Shown in pieces: positions 1-8,580 of a stretch of 49,196 nt of DNA. Location: positions 1-49,196 of the forward strand of contig JAFGCH010000068.1 in assembly GCA_016932695.1 (NCBI GenBank). The letters run 5' to 3'. Source of the DNA: Acidimicrobiia bacterium. Lineage in GTDB: Bacteria > Actinomycetota > Acidimicrobiia > Spongiisociales > UBA11373. The position numbers were made by a program, and so were the translations under genes. The notes beneath the pieces were generated by a model, which searched no databases, had not been told where the DNA came from, and saw only the letters and a program-made list of their open reading frames with translations. Numbering within the stretch: the first letter of the stretch is position 1; every line of letters begins with the position of its first letter.

Positions 1-504
1 ATCGGCGTCATCCGCCAGGAGGGCCAGTCGACCCTGAAGAAGGTGGCCCGCTTCGTCAGCTCCCTCGACCAGTTCATGACCCACCGCCTCGCCGCCTACG
101 ACCTGTCCGGCGCCAAGGTGCTGGAACTGGTGCGGCCACGCAAGATCGTGAAATCGTGGGTTGAGGTCTACGACGGAGCCGGCGCCCTGGCGGGCACCAT
201 CCGCCAGCAGAACGTCTTCGGCAAGATCCGCTTCGGCTTGCACGACTCCGCCGAGCAGAAGATCGGCGAGATCCGGGCGGAGAACTGGCGGGCCTGGAAC
301 TTCGCCATCGTCGATGATCGGGGAGCCGAAGTCGGGCGCATCACCAAGACGTGGGAAGGCCTCGCCAAGACCCTGTTCACCACCGCCGACGACTACCTGC
401 TCGAGATCAACCCGAGCCTCGCCGGGCCGCTGCGCCTGCTGGCCTTCGCCTCGGCGGTCGGGGTCGACACCGCCCTCAAGCAGGACGCCCGCGGCCTGGG
501 CTAG
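1..504 (+). CDS. Scramblase/LURP1-like family protein (5' truncated)
   Basis: The reading frame is open from base 1, so the true start lies upstream of the window; a GTG at 43 is internal or a minor alternative. The visible 167 residues alternate beta-strand-like segments (YDLSGAKVLELVRP, VEVYDGAGALAGTIRQ, WNFAIVDDRGAEVGRITK) typical of the tubby-like barrel of phospholipid scramblase-related proteins, which are common in actinobacteria and of unproven function there. The C-terminus (LRLLAFASAVGVDTAL) is hydrophobic and could touch the membrane. The stop is 3 nt from the convergent folK stop. Family assignment is by pattern recognition; no enzymatic role is claimed. Confidence 0.75.
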   Translation: MGVIRQEGQSTLKKVARFVSSLDQFMTHRLAAYDLSGAKVLELVRPRKIVKSWVEVYDGAGALAGTIRQQNVFGKIRFGLHDSAEQKIGEIRAENWRAWNFAIVDDRGAEVGRITKTWEGLAKTLFTTADDYLLEINPSLAGPLRLLAFASAVGVDTALKQDARGLG

Positions 505-507
505 GCG

Positions 508-1002
508 CTACCCCTGCCACCACCCCGGGCCGGCGACGACGGCGACCACCTGGTCGGACACCGCCTGCAGCAGCGATGACACCGGGGTCTCGTCGGGGAG
601 CACCGCCTGCGGCCAGGCCTCGGCCAGCGGCTCGAGGGCGAAGCGGCGAGCGGTGAGGCGAGGGTGGGGCACCTGGAGCCCCGGCTCGTCGACCGTCTCC
701 CGACCGTAGAGCAACAGGTCGAGATCCAGCGAACGCGGCCCCCAGCGCAACCGCCGCCGGCGCCCGGCTTCCCGTTCGATCGCCAGGCACCTCGCGAGCA
801 GAGGGCGGGGCCGAAGATCGGTGTCCAGCACCACCACGGCGTTGAGGAAGGCCCCCTGCATCGGGCCCCCAATGGGTGCCGTCTCGTAGAGCGAGGAAAC
901 CGCCACCGGGCTGCCGGCCTCGGCCAGCCGCGGCACCGCCCGCGCCAGGCGCCCTCTCCGATCGCCCAGGTTCGAACCGAGCCCGATGGCCGCCCGGGGC
1001 AC
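508..1002 (-). CDS. folK: 2-amino-4-hydroxy-6-hydroxymethyldihydropteridine pyrophosphokinase
   Basis: HPPK transfers pyrophosphate from ATP to 6-hydroxymethyl-7,8-dihydropterin, the step before FolP in cytosolic folate synthesis. The 164-residue protein has the N-terminal GLGSNLGDR motif, the substrate-loop segment ETAPIGGPMQGAFLN, and the HPPK signature RWGPRSLDLDLLLYG near residue 90, whose acidic residues bind the two Mg ions; PHPRL follows. Length is normal. It starts 3 nt after the stop of the phosphatase-like gene and is the last gene of the minus-strand run that includes folP and ftsH. Confidence 0.95.
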   Translation of the reverse strand: MPRAAIGLGSNLGDRRGRLARAVPRLAEAGSPVAVSSLYETAPIGGPMQGAFLNAVVVLDTDLRPRPLLARCLAIEREAGRRRRLRWGPRSLDLDLLLYGRETVDEPGLQVPHPRLTARRFALEPLAEAWPQAVLPDETPVSSLLQAVSDQVVAVVAGPGWWQG

Positions 1003-1005
1003 GGC

Positions 1006-1479
1006 TCAGGCGCCCGCCGTCTGCGGGATGATCGCCCGGGCCTCGGGACCGAGAGGGCGGCGCAGGATCTCCTGGATCAGAGCGGTGGCCTTGATGGGGT
1101 CGTCGACGAGGCCCGAGTAGACCAGATACCCGGCGAGGATCCCGGCCACGGCGTCGTCGATGGTGTCGCGATGGACCAGCACCACTCGCCGATCGCGCAG
1201 CAGGGAACGCAGCGTGGCGAACACCCTCTCGGCGGCGGCCGGCTCCAATTCCGCGAGCGGCTCGTGCACTGCGGTGAGACCGGCGGCGGCATAGGAGGCC
1301 AGGTTCTGGTTGCCGGGCAGCAGGGAGAGCACGGTGTCGACCCCGGCACCCTTGAGCCAGGCGATCTCCTCTTCGCGGCGCACCCGCCGGTGCTGGAAGC
1401 CGTGGCCGCCCACCCGCTCGGCAACGGCGAGGCGCCCGGAAATCACCCAGGTGAACCCCCTTGGCTCCAGGCCGGTCAT
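1006..1479 (-). CDS. Dual-specificity-phosphatase-fold protein lacking the catalytic Cys (pseudophosphatase)
   Basis: About 157 residues that resemble the small cyclin-dependent-kinase-inhibitor-3/DSP type: an N-terminal strand (FTWVISGRLAVAERVGG), then EEIAWLKGAGVDTVLSLLP, a helix, and a strand VVLVHRDTIDDAVAGILAGYLVYSG where the HCxxGxxR P-loop belongs. Here the Cys is Arg and the Arg is Ala (VHRDTIDDAVAG), so phosphatase chemistry is not expected. Start: ATG at 1479 is preferred because AAGGG lies 5 nt upstream; GTG at 1485 overlaps the folP stop as GTGA. It sits between folP and folK, the slot often held by folB in actinobacteria. Function unknown; a pterin-binding or regulatory role is inference only. 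Confidence 0.6.
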   Translation of the reverse strand: MTGLEPRGFTWVISGRLAVAERVGGHGFQHRRVRREEEIAWLKGAGVDTVLSLLPGNQNLASYAAAGLTAVHEPLAELEPAAAERVFATLRSLLRDRRVVLVHRDTIDDAVAGILAGYLVYSGLVDDPIKATALIQEILRRPLGPEARAIIPQTAGA

Positions 1480-1481
1480 GC

Positions 1482-2363
1482 TCACCCTTCGCTCGCGGGC
1501 ACTGCCCTCACGATAGCGTCGGCAACGCGCGCTGTTTGTAGTCCTACGACCACGTTGTGTGTTCGGACGACGGAGGCCCCGCCGACAACGGCCAGCACCT
1601 GAGCGGCGGCGGTAGCGGCGTCACGCTCCAGGGGCGGGAGGGGACCCAGGATCTCGGCGAGGAACCGCTTGCGCGAGGCCCCCACCAGCACCGGGTAGCC
1701 CATGGCCGCCAACCGGGGCACCCCGGCGAGCAGGGCGAGATTGTGCTCCAGGCGCTTGCCGAAACCGATCCCCGGGTCCACACAGATGGTGTCGGCCGCG
1801 ATGCCGCCGGCCACGGCGACCGCCGCCCGGCCGGCCAGGAAGGCGGCCACCTCGGCCAGGACGTCGTCGTAGTGCGGATCGTCCTGCATGGTGCGCGGCG
1901 TGCCCTGCATGTGCATCAGCACCACCCCCGCTCCTGCGACGGCTACCACCTCCGCCATCTCCGGGTCGCCCAGGGCGGTGATGTCGTTCACCACCGCCGC
2001 CCCCGCCTCGAGTGCCGCCGCCGCCACCTCGGCCTTCGAGGTGTCGATGGAGACCACCGCCCCGGCGCCGGCCAGGGCCCGCACCACGGGGAGCACCCGG
2101 CGCAGTTCCTCGGCGGCGGTCACCGGCGCCGCCCCGGGCCGGGTCGACTCGCCCCCGACGTCCACCAGGTCGGCACCCTGGGAGAGCATCTCCAGCCCGC
2201 GACGCACCGCCGCCTCGGCCTCGGCGTAGTGGCCGCCGTCGCTGAAGGAGTCGGGGGTGACGTTCAGCGCCCCCATGATCAGAGGGCGGGCGGCCGTGTC
2301 GAGACGGCGCCCCCGTACCCGCCAGGCAGCCGGGCGTCGGGGGGAGGAGAGGGTGGCGGCCAC
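1482..2363 (-). CDS. folP: Dihydropteroate synthase
   Basis: Condenses 6-hydroxymethyl-dihydropterin pyrophosphate with p-aminobenzoate to give dihydropteroate. The 293-residue protein has both DHPS signatures: IMGALNVTPDSFSDGG near residue 28 and VDVGGESTRPGA about 40 residues later. Further TIM-barrel motifs are SIDTSKAEVAAAAL, VNDITA, MHMQGTPRTMQ, DPGIGFGK and the KRF-containing GASRKRFL. The start is taken as GTG at 2363, just after the ftsH stop (TGAGGTG); a longer reading frame upstream is only the out-of-frame shadow of ftsH. Placement after ftsH is a classic actinobacterial arrangement. Confidence 0.95.
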   Translation of the reverse strand: MAATLSSPRRPAAWRVRGRRLDTAARPLIMGALNVTPDSFSDGGHYAEAEAAVRRGLEMLSQGADLVDVGGESTRPGAAPVTAAEELRRVLPVVRALAGAGAVVSIDTSKAEVAAAALEAGAAVVNDITALGDPEMAEVVAVAGAGVVLMHMQGTPRTMQDDPHYDDVLAEVAAFLAGRAAVAVAGGIAADTICVDPGIGFGKRLEHNLALLAGVPRLAAMGYPVLVGASRKRFLAEILGPLPPLERDAATAAAQVLAVVGGASVVRTHNVVVGLQTARVADAIVRAVPASEG

Positions 2364-2364
2364 C

Positions 2365-4344
2365 TCAGGCAGCCGGCGGGGCCTCGTCGGCGGAGGCGGG
2401 CAGGACGGCCGCGCTCTTCGCCGCCTCGCCGTCGGGCATCTGGATGCGCATCGAACCGTTGACGGCGTGCTGCCACTTGGGCACGTCGCGCAGCACTTCC
2501 TTGATCTCGTCGGCGTCGAGGGTCTCCCGCTCCATGAGAGCGAGGCAGATGCGCTCCAGGGCATCACGATGAGTGGTCAGGATGGCGCGGGCCTCATCGT
2601 GGGCCCGGGTGATGAGCTTGCGCACCTCCTCATCGATCATGGAGGCCACCTCATCGGAGTAGTCCTGGTGGCGGACGTAGTCACGGCCCAGGAAGACCTC
2701 GCCCTCCGGCTGGCCGTACTTCATGGGCCCGAGGCGGTCGCTCATCCCGTACTCCATGACCATGCGGCGGGCCAGGTTGGTGGCGTACTGGATGTCGCTG
2801 TGGGCCCCGGTGGAGGGGTCGCCGTAGATGATCTCCTCGGCGGTGCGCCCCCCGAGAGCCACGGCCAACTCGTCCACCAGTTCGCTGCGCTTCTGGTAGA
2901 CCTTGTCGGTCAGGGGGAGAGAGCGGGTGTAGCCGCCCGCCCGGCCCCGGGGAATGATGGTGACCTTGTGCACCGGGTCGGCCTGGGGAAGGGCATGGCC
3001 GACAAGGGCGTGCCCGCCCTCGTGGTAAGCGGTGAGGCGCTTGTCCTCCTCCGTCATCACCCGGCTGCGGCGCTCCGGGCCGGCGATGACCCGGTCCACC
3101 GCCTCGTCCAGCTCGTCCTGGGTGATCTCGTCCTTGCCCCGGCGGGCGGCGAGGATCGCCGCCTCATTGATGGTGTTGGCCAGGTCGGCCCCGGTGAACC
3201 CGGGAGTGGAGCGGGCCAGCACTTCCAGATCGGCCCCGGCGGCCACCGGCTTGCCCTTGGCATGCACCTGCAAGATGGCCAGACGGCCCTTGATGTCGGG
3301 CATGCTCACGAAGACCTGCCGGTCGAAGCGCCCCGGGCGCAGCAGAGCGGGGTCGAGGATGTCGGGCCGGTTGGTGGCGGCAATGAGGATGACCCCGGTC
3401 TTGGGGTCGAAGCCGTCCATCTCCACCAGCAGCTGGTTCAGCGTCTGCTCGCGCTCGTCGTGGCCGCCGCCCAGCCCGGCGCCGCGGTGGCGACCCACGG
3501 CGTCGATCTCATCGATGAACACGATGGCCGGGGCCTGGGCTTTGGCCTGCTCGAACAGATCGCGCACCCGGCTGGCCCCAACGCCCACGAACATCTCCAC
3601 GAAGTCGGAGCCCGAGATGGAGAAGAAAGGCACCCCCGCCTCGCCGGCCACGGCGCGGGCGAGCAGCGTCTTGCCGGTGCCCGGCGGCCCGAAGAGCAGC
3701 ACCCCCTTGGGGATCTTGGCGCCCATGGCGCGGAACTTCTGCGGGCGGCTGAGGAACTCCTTGATCTCCTGCAGTTCTTCCACCGCCTCCTCGAGCCCGG
3801 CCACATCCTTGAAGGACACCTTGGGCTGGTCGCGAGTGACCTGCTTGGCCTTGGAGCGTCCGAAGGCCATGACCCGATTGCCGCCCCCCTGCATCTGCAT
3901 GAGGATGAAGATGAACACGCCGAAAATAAGGATGTAGGGCAGGATGGTGCCGAGGAACCACTGCATGATCCCCGGGTTCTCGGCGTCCACCTTCACCTCG
4001 ACCCCGGCCCCAACGAGCAGGGTGGTCAGGACCTCTTCGTAGCCCTCCGGGTAGGGGGTCTCGAAGCGCGGCGTCTCACCAGAAGGCTCCAGCAAAGCTC
4101 CCTGGACGACGTTCGACTTCTGCTTGATGGTCACCGACTCGATCTCGCCGACGGATACCCGGCGCTCGAACTCGTCGAGGGTGAGCGACTCGGGAGCGGT
4201 GGCGCTGCTGACGAACGCGTTGACCGCCATGACCGCCACCACTATGACGATCACATAGATCAGAACGGTGCGAAACGTCCGGCTCACCTTGCTCCTCTTA
4301 TGGGGCGCCCCGGCAACCATGGTATTCCCGCCGGGCGGGTACAC
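2365..4344 (-). CDS. ftsH: ATP-dependent zinc metalloprotease FtsH
   Basis: Membrane-anchored AAA+ protease that degrades misfolded membrane and selected cytosolic proteins. The 659-residue protein has two N-terminal membrane segments (about 26-46 and 132-150) around an extracytoplasmic domain, Walker A GPPGTGKT (219-226), Walker B VFIDEID (275-281), the second region of homology [20 protein letters not shown], and the zinc site HEGGH (441-445). [10 protein letters not shown] should supply the third ligand. The GTG at 4344 has GGAGG 5 nt upstream; a GTG 19 codons in also has a good GAGGAG. The gene lies between hpt and folP. Confidence 0.97.
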   Translation of the reverse strand: MYPPGGNTMVAGAPHKRSKVSRTFRTVLIYVIVIVVAVMAVNAFVSSATAPESLTLDEFERRVSVGEIESVTIKQKSNVVQGALLEPSGETPRFETPYPEGYEEVLTTLLVGAGVEVKVDAENPGIMQWFLGTILPYILIFGVFIFILMQMQGGGNRVMAFGRSKAKQVTRDQPKVSFKDVAGLEEAVEELQEIKEFLSRPQKFRAMGAKIPKGVLLFGPPGTGKTLLARAVAGEAGVPFFSISGSDFVEMFVGVGASRVRDLFEQAKAQAPAIVFIDEIDAVGRHRGAGLGGGHDEREQTLNQLLVEMDGFDPKTGVILIAATNRPDILDPALLRPGRFDRQVFVSMPDIKGRLAILQVHAKGKPVAAGADLEVLARSTPGFTGADLANTINEAAILAARRGKDEITQDELDEAVDRVIAGPERRSRVMTEEDKRLTAYHEGGHALVGHALPQADPVHKVTIIPRGRAGGYTRSLPLTDKVYQKRSELVDELAVALGGRTAEEIIYGDPSTGAHSDIQYATNLARRMVMEYGMSDRLGPMKYGQPEGEVFLGRDYVRHQDYSDEVASMIDEEVRKLITRAHDEARAILTTHRDALERICLALMERETLDADEIKEVLRDVPKWQHAVNGSMRIQMPDGEAAKSAAVLPASADEAPPAA

Positions 4345-4393
4345 CGACGCCTCCGGTCGGGTCTCATCGGAGCCGCCGAAGCAGCTCTGAACC

Positions 4394-4948
4394 TCAAGCC
4401 CCCGAAGGGGTGCCCTCGGCGGGCTCCTCCCCCTCCTCCATGACTGCGACGTAGGGCAGGTTGCGGTATTGCCCCAGGTAGTCGAGCCCGTAGCCGATGA
4501 CGAAGTCCGGAGGGATCTCGAAGCCCATGTAGCGCACCGAGACCGGCACCACCTGCAACCCCGACTTCGAGAGCAGGGTGGCGATCTCCAGGGAAGCGGG
4601 GCGGCGCACTTCCAGGTTTCGCCGGAGGTACTGGAGGGTGAGGCCGGAGTCGACGATGTCCTCCACGATCAACACGTGGCGGCCGGAGATCTCCCGGTCG
4701 AGGTCCTTGAGGATGCGCACCACCCCCGAGGTCCGGGTGGCTTCGCCGTACGAAGACACCGCCATGAAGTCGAGGTCCACCGGCAGGGCGATGTGGCGCG
4801 ACAGGTCGGCCATCACCATGAACGCCCCCTTGAGCACCGCCACCAGCAGCAGATCCTTGCCCCGGTAGTCCGCGGTGATCTGAGCGCCCATCTCCGCCAG
4901 GCGCGCCTGGATCTGCTCCGCCGAGATCAGCACCCGGCCGATCCTCAC
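4394..4948 (-). CDS. hpt: Hypoxanthine phosphoribosyltransferase
   Basis: Purine salvage enzyme that makes IMP or GMP from hypoxanthine or guanine and PRPP. The 184 residues contain the PRPP-binding loop [17 protein letters not shown], the N-terminal metal/pyrophosphate segment [17 protein letters not shown], the flexible loop [13 protein letters not shown] and the C-terminal base-recognition region [22 protein letters not shown]. The start is GTG at 4948, overlapping the tilS stop as GTGA; the longer open frame upstream is antisense noise within tilS. The tilS-hpt-ftsH order is widely conserved in Gram-positive bacteria. Confidence 0.95.
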   Translation of the reverse strand: MRIGRVLISAEQIQARLAEMGAQITADYRGKDLLLVAVLKGAFMVMADLSRHIALPVDLDFMAVSSYGEATRTSGVVRILKDLDREISGRHVLIVEDIVDSGLTLQYLRRNLEVRRPASLEIATLLSKSGLQVVPVSVRYMGFEIPPDFVIGYGLDYLGQYRNLPYVAVMEEGEEPAEGTPSGA

Positions 4949-6258
4949 CCTGCCTCCCGCAGCTTCAAACAGACGGCGACCGGCCCGCGAGGCGCCGCCC
5001 AGGCGGCGACGCGAGCCCCGGGCACCCAAGCGATTGTGCCACCCGAGGCGACAACGGGCCAACCGCGACGCTGCGCCGCCGCCACCCCCGCCTCGCGCAG
5101 GGCCTCGGCTACCGGCTTGTGCCCCTCTCCCGTGCTCACCCGGTCCCCGGGCAGAGCCGCCCGGACCACCAGGCCCGGCTCGACTGCCGCCGGGTCCAGG
5201 AGGCCCCAGCGCCGCCCCACCGGGAGGGGCGCCGGCAGAGGCCCCGGAGGACCCGCCCCCAACTGCCACGGGCCGAAGTCGACCTCCCCCGGCACCGGAA
5301 GGGCTACGGCAACCGGCAGCGGGGCATCCGCCACGGGGCCCAGCACCACCCAGGGCCCCTCGTGCCGCGCCCGGTGGCCTCCTTCCAACGGCCGGGCTGC
5401 TCCCGGACCGCCGCGAGCGGCGGCGAGGACCGCGGCCACGTCGGCGCCGTGCCCCGGGTAAGGGTCGAGCAGCAGCCGCAGCGCCCGGCGCGCTACCCGG
5501 CCGGCGATCGCCGGCGGCAGCGTCGCCAGAGCGGCCGCCGGCAGGCGAATCACCCCGGCGCGCGATTGCACCGGCACGGCTTCGGCCCGCCGTTCCAGTT
5601 CGGCGTCGTCGGCCCCCAGGAGAGCGGCGGCCCGGGCGAGGGCGGGACGCACGCCGGGTCCCAGCCGGGCCTCCAGCCAGGGGAGCACCTCGTGGCGCAG
5701 CAGGTTGCGCCGCCTATCCAAGTCCTCGTTCCCCGGGTCGTCGGCGTAGGGCAGGCTCAGGGCATCGGCTGCCTGCCGCACCTGCTCCCGGCTGAAGGCC
5801 AGCAGCGGGCGGCACCAGCGACCCCGACGCGGGGGAATCCCGGCCAGGCCCCCGGCTCCGGCGCCGCGGAGCAGGTTGCCCAGCACCGTCTCCGCCTGGT
5901 CGTCCTGGGTATGGCCGGTGACGATCACCTCCGCGAGGTCGGCCTCCGCTTCCAGAGCGGCGTAGCGGGCGACGCGCAGGGCGGCCTCGGAGGTCCCTCC
6001 CCCGACGGGGGCCAACAGCCGGTGCGGGATACCCAAACGGGCGGCCACCGCCCGGGAAGCGGCGATGAGCGCCGGCGAGGCGGGCAGGCCGTGGTTCACC
6101 GTGACGGCCCGCACCCGATGCCCCGACTGCACCGCGGCCCAGGCGCACACCGCGCTGTCGGCGCCCCCTCCCAGAGCCACCAGCAGCGGGGCCTCGGGGA
6201 AACGCACCGCGCCGAGGATCGCCTCCCCCTCTGCCGTCAGGCCACCCTCTGCAGCCAT
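4945..6258 (-). CDS. tilS: tRNA(Ile)-lysidine synthetase
   Basis: Attaches lysine to C34 of the CAU-anticodon tRNA-Ile, changing decoding from AUG to AUA. The 437-residue protein has the N-type PP-loop ATPase domain: [15 protein letters not shown] near residue 27 (first Ser of the usual SGGxDS is Gly), then [19 protein letters not shown] and [14 protein letters not shown]. The middle and C-terminal substrate domains are Ala/Pro-rich but recognisable ([41 protein letters not shown]). The ATG start lies inside the end of the zincin gene (22-nt overlap) and the stop overlaps hpt, so the three genes are probably cotranscribed. Confidence 0.93.
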   Translation of the reverse strand: MAAEGGLTAEGEAILGAVRFPEAPLLVALGGGADSAVCAWAAVQSGHRVRAVTVNHGLPASPALIAASRAVAARLGIPHRLLAPVGGGTSEAALRVARYAALEAEADLAEVIVTGHTQDDQAETVLGNLLRGAGAGGLAGIPPRRGRWCRPLLAFSREQVRQAADALSLPYADDPGNEDLDRRRNLLRHEVLPWLEARLGPGVRPALARAAALLGADDAELERRAEAVPVQSRAGVIRLPAAALATLPPAIAGRVARRALRLLLDPYPGHGADVAAVLAAARGGPGAARPLEGGHRARHEGPWVVLGPVADAPLPVAVALPVPGEVDFGPWQLGAGPPGPLPAPLPVGRRWGLLDPAAVEPGLVVRAALPGDRVSTGEGHKPVAEALREAGVAAAQRRGWPVVASGGTIAWVPGARVAAWAAPRGPVAVCLKLREAG

Positions 6259-7256
6259 CGCTCCGGCTCCCGGATCTCCTCCAACGTCGGCAATCGGTCG
6301 GGCCCCTCCCAGGCGCGATCGAGTGCGGCAAACCCGCCGCGGCGCTCCACCGCCAGCACGAAGCGCTCCCCCTGCTCGTACTGCTGCATCTTCATCTCCA
6401 GGCCGGTCAGCCGCAGGAAGGCGGCGTAACGCGGGTCGCGGCGCCGGGCCTTCAGCACTCGCGCCATGCGATGCTGACCGACCAGCAACCGCCCTCCGAT
6501 GCGGTCCATGATCACATGCCCGTGCCCCTCGAGGAGCGACATGAGGGCCTGCACCCGGTCGATCACCTGCCGCTGCTCCGGGGTCGCCAACAAGCCCATC
6601 AGCCCGGTCTCATCGAGCAGGGGGCGGCCCCGGCGAGCGGCGGAACGCCACTCCCCCAACACGCGGCCCAGCCGACCCTCGTGGGATGAGGTCGCTTGCA
6701 CCAGTTCGGAGACCAGCCCCAAGAAGTAGGGGCGCATCCAGGGGACGGCGGTGAACTGCAGGCGGTGGGTGCATTCGTGGAGCGCCACCCACAGCCGGAA
6801 CTCCGCCGGGCGGAACTCGTGGAGGCGCTCCAGGGCGAGCAGGTTGCCGCCGACGAGCATCACCGTGTCGCTTCCCCCATCGCCCGAGGGCACCACCAGC
6901 TCATACTGGCCCAGCACCCGCCGGGCCAGGAACCCCACCAGCGCCCCCACCTCAGCCGCCACTGCCGAGCCCGACACGCGGCCGCCGGAGACCGCCAGCT
7001 TGTCTTCGACCGGGGCCAGCAGGCGGCGGAACGACTCCACGTTGGCCCGGGCCCATTCCGCCCGGGTGACCACCGCCACCGCCGGCTCTCCCGTCCAGGG
7101 CAGGCCGGTCTCCTCCGCCACAAGAGCGGCGGCGCGCGCCACAACCTCGGGCGCGCGGCGGGCCAGCAGGGCGAAGTGGTAGGTGCCTTCGAGGGGGTAC
7201 TTCCCGGCGAGACGCGCCCCGACCCGCGCCGCCAGCGGCCAGCGGATGGCGCTCAC
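6237..7256 (-). CDS. Zincin-2 family zinc-dependent metalloprotease (F420-biosynthesis-associated family)
   Basis: A 339-residue protein of the actinobacterial family annotated as zinc-dependent metalloprotease or coenzyme F420 biosynthesis-associated protein (Zincin_2/DUF2342). It has the zincin motif HECTH (WVALHECTHRLQF, near residue 158) and the family's EGHGHVIMDRIGG segment. The N-terminus (RVGARLAGKYPLEG) and the C-terminal LEMKMQQYEQGERFV also fit. The biochemical substrate is unknown and the F420 link rests on phylogenetic co-occurrence, not chemistry. It commonly lies beside tilS and hpt in actinobacteria. The GTG start at 7256 overlaps the stop of a possible 8-codon leader ORF. Confidence 0.88.
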   Translation of the reverse strand: MSAIRWPLAARVGARLAGKYPLEGTYHFALLARRAPEVVARAAALVAEETGLPWTGEPAVAVVTRAEWARANVESFRRLLAPVEDKLAVSGGRVSGSAVAAEVGALVGFLARRVLGQYELVVPSGDGGSDTVMLVGGNLLALERLHEFRPAEFRLWVALHECTHRLQFTAVPWMRPYFLGLVSELVQATSSHEGRLGRVLGEWRSAARRGRPLLDETGLMGLLATPEQRQVIDRVQALMSLLEGHGHVIMDRIGGRLLVGQHRMARVLKARRRDPRYAAFLRLTGLEMKMQQYEQGERFVLAVERRGGFAALDRAWEGPDRLPTLEEIREPERWLQRVA

Positions 7257-7279
7257 CGGGCGCGGGGCATCGAGGTCAT
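7253..7279 (-). other. Possible 8-codon upstream ORF in the zincin leader
   Basis: ATG at 7279 opens a frame MTSMPRAR that ends in TGA overlapping the zincin GTG start as GTGA. The ATG lies exactly 6 nt after a TATCCT hexamer, the spacing expected for a leaderless transcript. If translated, termination there would hand ribosomes to the metalloprotease start. This is arrangement only; a chance occurrence is quite possible. Confidence 0.25.
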
Positions 7280-7285
7280 CGGACG

Positions 7286-7291
7286 AGGATA
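7286..7291 (-). promoter_or_regulatory. Candidate -10 element for the zincin-tilS-hpt run
   Basis: TATCCT on the minus strand, 6 nt before the candidate leader ATG and about 30 nt before the zincin GTG. No convincing -35 is visible at 16-18 nt. Confidence 0.35.
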
Positions 7292-7312
7292 CCCCCGCCG
7301 CTCGGCGAGGAT

Positions 7313-7504
7313 TCAGGCCTCGCGTACCACCCGGCCCCGCAGGCGCGGGAAGCGAGTGGGAGCGTGGGCGTAGCAGAACTCACGGTTGTTGTACCGCGAC
7401 AGCTTCGTAGGGCAGCCGGGATGGGCGCACAGGCGCTCACCTTCGTGGGAACGGGGAGCGCGTAGCTTCCCGGTCACCTTGTTGCCCTTCAGGATCTCAG
7501 ACAT
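7313..7504 (-). CDS. Small Cys/His (zinc-binding type) protein
   Basis: A 63-residue basic protein. It has a single Cys/His cluster, C-x4-C-x12-C-x2-H (CAHPGCPTKLSRYNNREFCYAH), that looks like a treble-clef or short zinc-ribbon site; similar LSRYN-C-x2-H motifs occur in actinobacterial regulatory proteins. The start is ATG at 7504, with a strong GGGAGGTG 3-4 nt upstream; the GTG at 7510 is inside that ribosome binding site. It lies 31 nt after the anti-sigma factor on the same strand, so it may belong to the sigma regulon. Nucleic-acid or partner-protein binding is inference. Confidence 0.7.
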   Translation of the reverse strand: MSEILKGNKVTGKLRAPRSHEGERLCAHPGCPTKLSRYNNREFCYAHAPTRFPRLRGRVVREA

Positions 7505-7535
7505 CGTCACCTCCCGGAGGTGGGACGATGCGACC

Positions 7536-7787
7536 TTACCCGGGGGGATCGGCCTTGATGGGCAATTCCCTGAGCGCGGCCCTCAGCCTTTCGTACACCG
7601 CCGTGGGGATTTCTTCGTGACAGCCCTCGTGGATCCGCCGGCGGAGCACCTCCTCGAAATGGAAGCCGTGCTCACACCGAGGGCAGCGCCGCAGATGCCA
7701 GCGCACCTGGAGGCGGCGGTACCACACCATCTCACGATCGAGGTAGCGGTAGGCCAGCGCCCGGGCTTTCTCGCAGTTGTGGCTCAT
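7536..7787 (-). CDS. RsrA/RshA-like zinc anti-sigma factor
   Basis: An 83-residue protein of the mycothiol-system anti-sigma family. It shows an N-terminal Cys ([17 protein letters not shown]) and the ZAS motif H-x3-C-x2-C (HLRRCPRC) that binds zinc; in characterised RsrA, oxidation of these thiols ejects zinc and releases the sigma factor. The ATG at 7787 overlaps the sigma stop as ATGA, giving translational coupling and roughly matched amounts of both proteins. Further Cys residues (EGCHEE) exist near the C-terminus. It binds the sigma factor in the cytosol; thiol stress as the signal is inferred from the family. Confidence 0.85.
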   Translation of the reverse strand: MSHNCEKARALAYRYLDREMVWYRRLQVRWHLRRCPRCEHGFHFEEVLRRRIHEGCHEEIPTAVYERLRAALRELPIKADPPG

Positions 7788-8347
7788 GCCGGTGATTCCA
7801 CGGTGCCTCGGCGCTCGGTGATATCCCACAACGCCTTCTCGAGGGCCTTTCTTCCCCGATGCAGGCGGGACATCACCGTGCCGATGGGAACGTCGGTGAT
7901 CCGGGCGATCTCCTTGTAGGAGAAGCCCTCCACATCGGCGAGGAGGACGGGGATGCGGAAGATCTCCGGGAGGGACTCCACCGCCGCCCTCAGGTCGGCA
8001 TCCACGAAGCGCTCCAGGGCCTCCTCCTCGGCACTTCGGGCCGCCCCCGACCCCTGGCCGAGGCGCCGATACAGGTAGAGGTCCTCCAGCTCACCCAGCT
8101 CGACCTCGGCCGGCTGGCGGGTCTGCTGGCGGTAGCGGTTGATGAAGGTGTTGGTGAGGATCCGGTACAGCCAGGCCCGCAGGTTCGTGCCCGCCTTGAA
8201 GCCGCCGTAGCCCCGGAAAGCCCGCAGAAGGGCCTCCTGCAGCACGTCCTCGGCGTCGGTGGGGTTGCGGGTCAGGCGCAGCGCCGCCGAGTACAGCTGC
8301 GGCAGCAGGGGCACAACATCGTCCTCGAAGCGGGCCGGATCGGCCAT
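7784..8347 (-). CDS. ECF RNA polymerase sigma factor, SigR/SigH (ECF12) type
   Basis: A 187-residue sigma-70 family protein. Region 2 reads [17 protein letters not shown] and [19 protein letters not shown]. An acidic linker follows, then region 4 ([49 protein letters not shown]) with its helix-turn-helix. Wording and context (overlapping zinc anti-sigma gene) match the SigR/SigH thiol-oxidative-stress group. ATG at 8347 with GGAGACG upstream is chosen over an upstream in-frame ATG. It is divergent from the tRNA-Thr gene. I did not find a clear GGAAT-type autoregulatory promoter upstream. Confidence 0.9.
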   Translation of the reverse strand: MADPARFEDDVVPLLPQLYSAALRLTRNPTDAEDVLQEALLRAFRGYGGFKAGTNLRAWLYRILTNTFINRYRQQTRQPAEVELGELEDLYLYRRLGQGSGAARSAEEEALERFVDADLRAAVESLPEIFRIPVLLADVEGFSYKEIARITDVPIGTVMSRLHRGRKALEKALWDITERRGTVESPA

Positions 8348-8408
8348 CGCGTCTCCGTGCGGGGCGGCCAGGTTACCAACGCCGACCTTCAAGCTTCGGC
8401 ACGGCCGT

Positions 8409-8414
8409 TACCAT
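8409..8414 (+). promoter_or_regulatory. Candidate -10 element for tRNA-Thr
   Basis: TACCAT ends 10 nt before the first base of the tRNA, a normal distance for a transcription start just upstream of the mature 5' end. A weak -35-like CTTCAA lies 16 nt upstream. Confidence 0.4.
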
Positions 8415-8424
8415 GCCGCCGCCG

Positions 8425-8496
8425 GCCGGAGTAGCTCAGGGGTAGAGCAGCTCACTCGTAATGAGCAGGTCGGGGGTTCAAATCCCCCCTCCGGCT
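8425..8496 (+). tRNA. tRNA-Thr (anticodon CGT)
   Basis: A full cloverleaf can be folded by eye. The acceptor is GCCGGAG with CTCCGGC, the D stem GCTC/GAGC, and the anticodon stem GCTCA/TGAGC around the loop CTCGTAA with anticodon CGT at 8457-8459. The T stem is GGGGG/CCCCC with loop TTCAAAT. The discriminator is T at 8496 and the CCA end is not encoded. It decodes ACG. Confidence 0.96.
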
Positions 8497-8580
8497 CCCT
8501 TGTGCCGTAGAGGCGCGCCCGCCGTGACCCTCTCGGCCCAAACCCCCCCGGCAGGTGAACCGACTCGAGACCCCGGCCCT

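Noticed and set aside
2257-4443. 728-codon plus-strand open frame opposite ftsH
   Set aside because: It is antisense to the unmistakable ftsH gene; its His/Gly/Leu-rich translation matches no family and arises from GC-rich codon bias.
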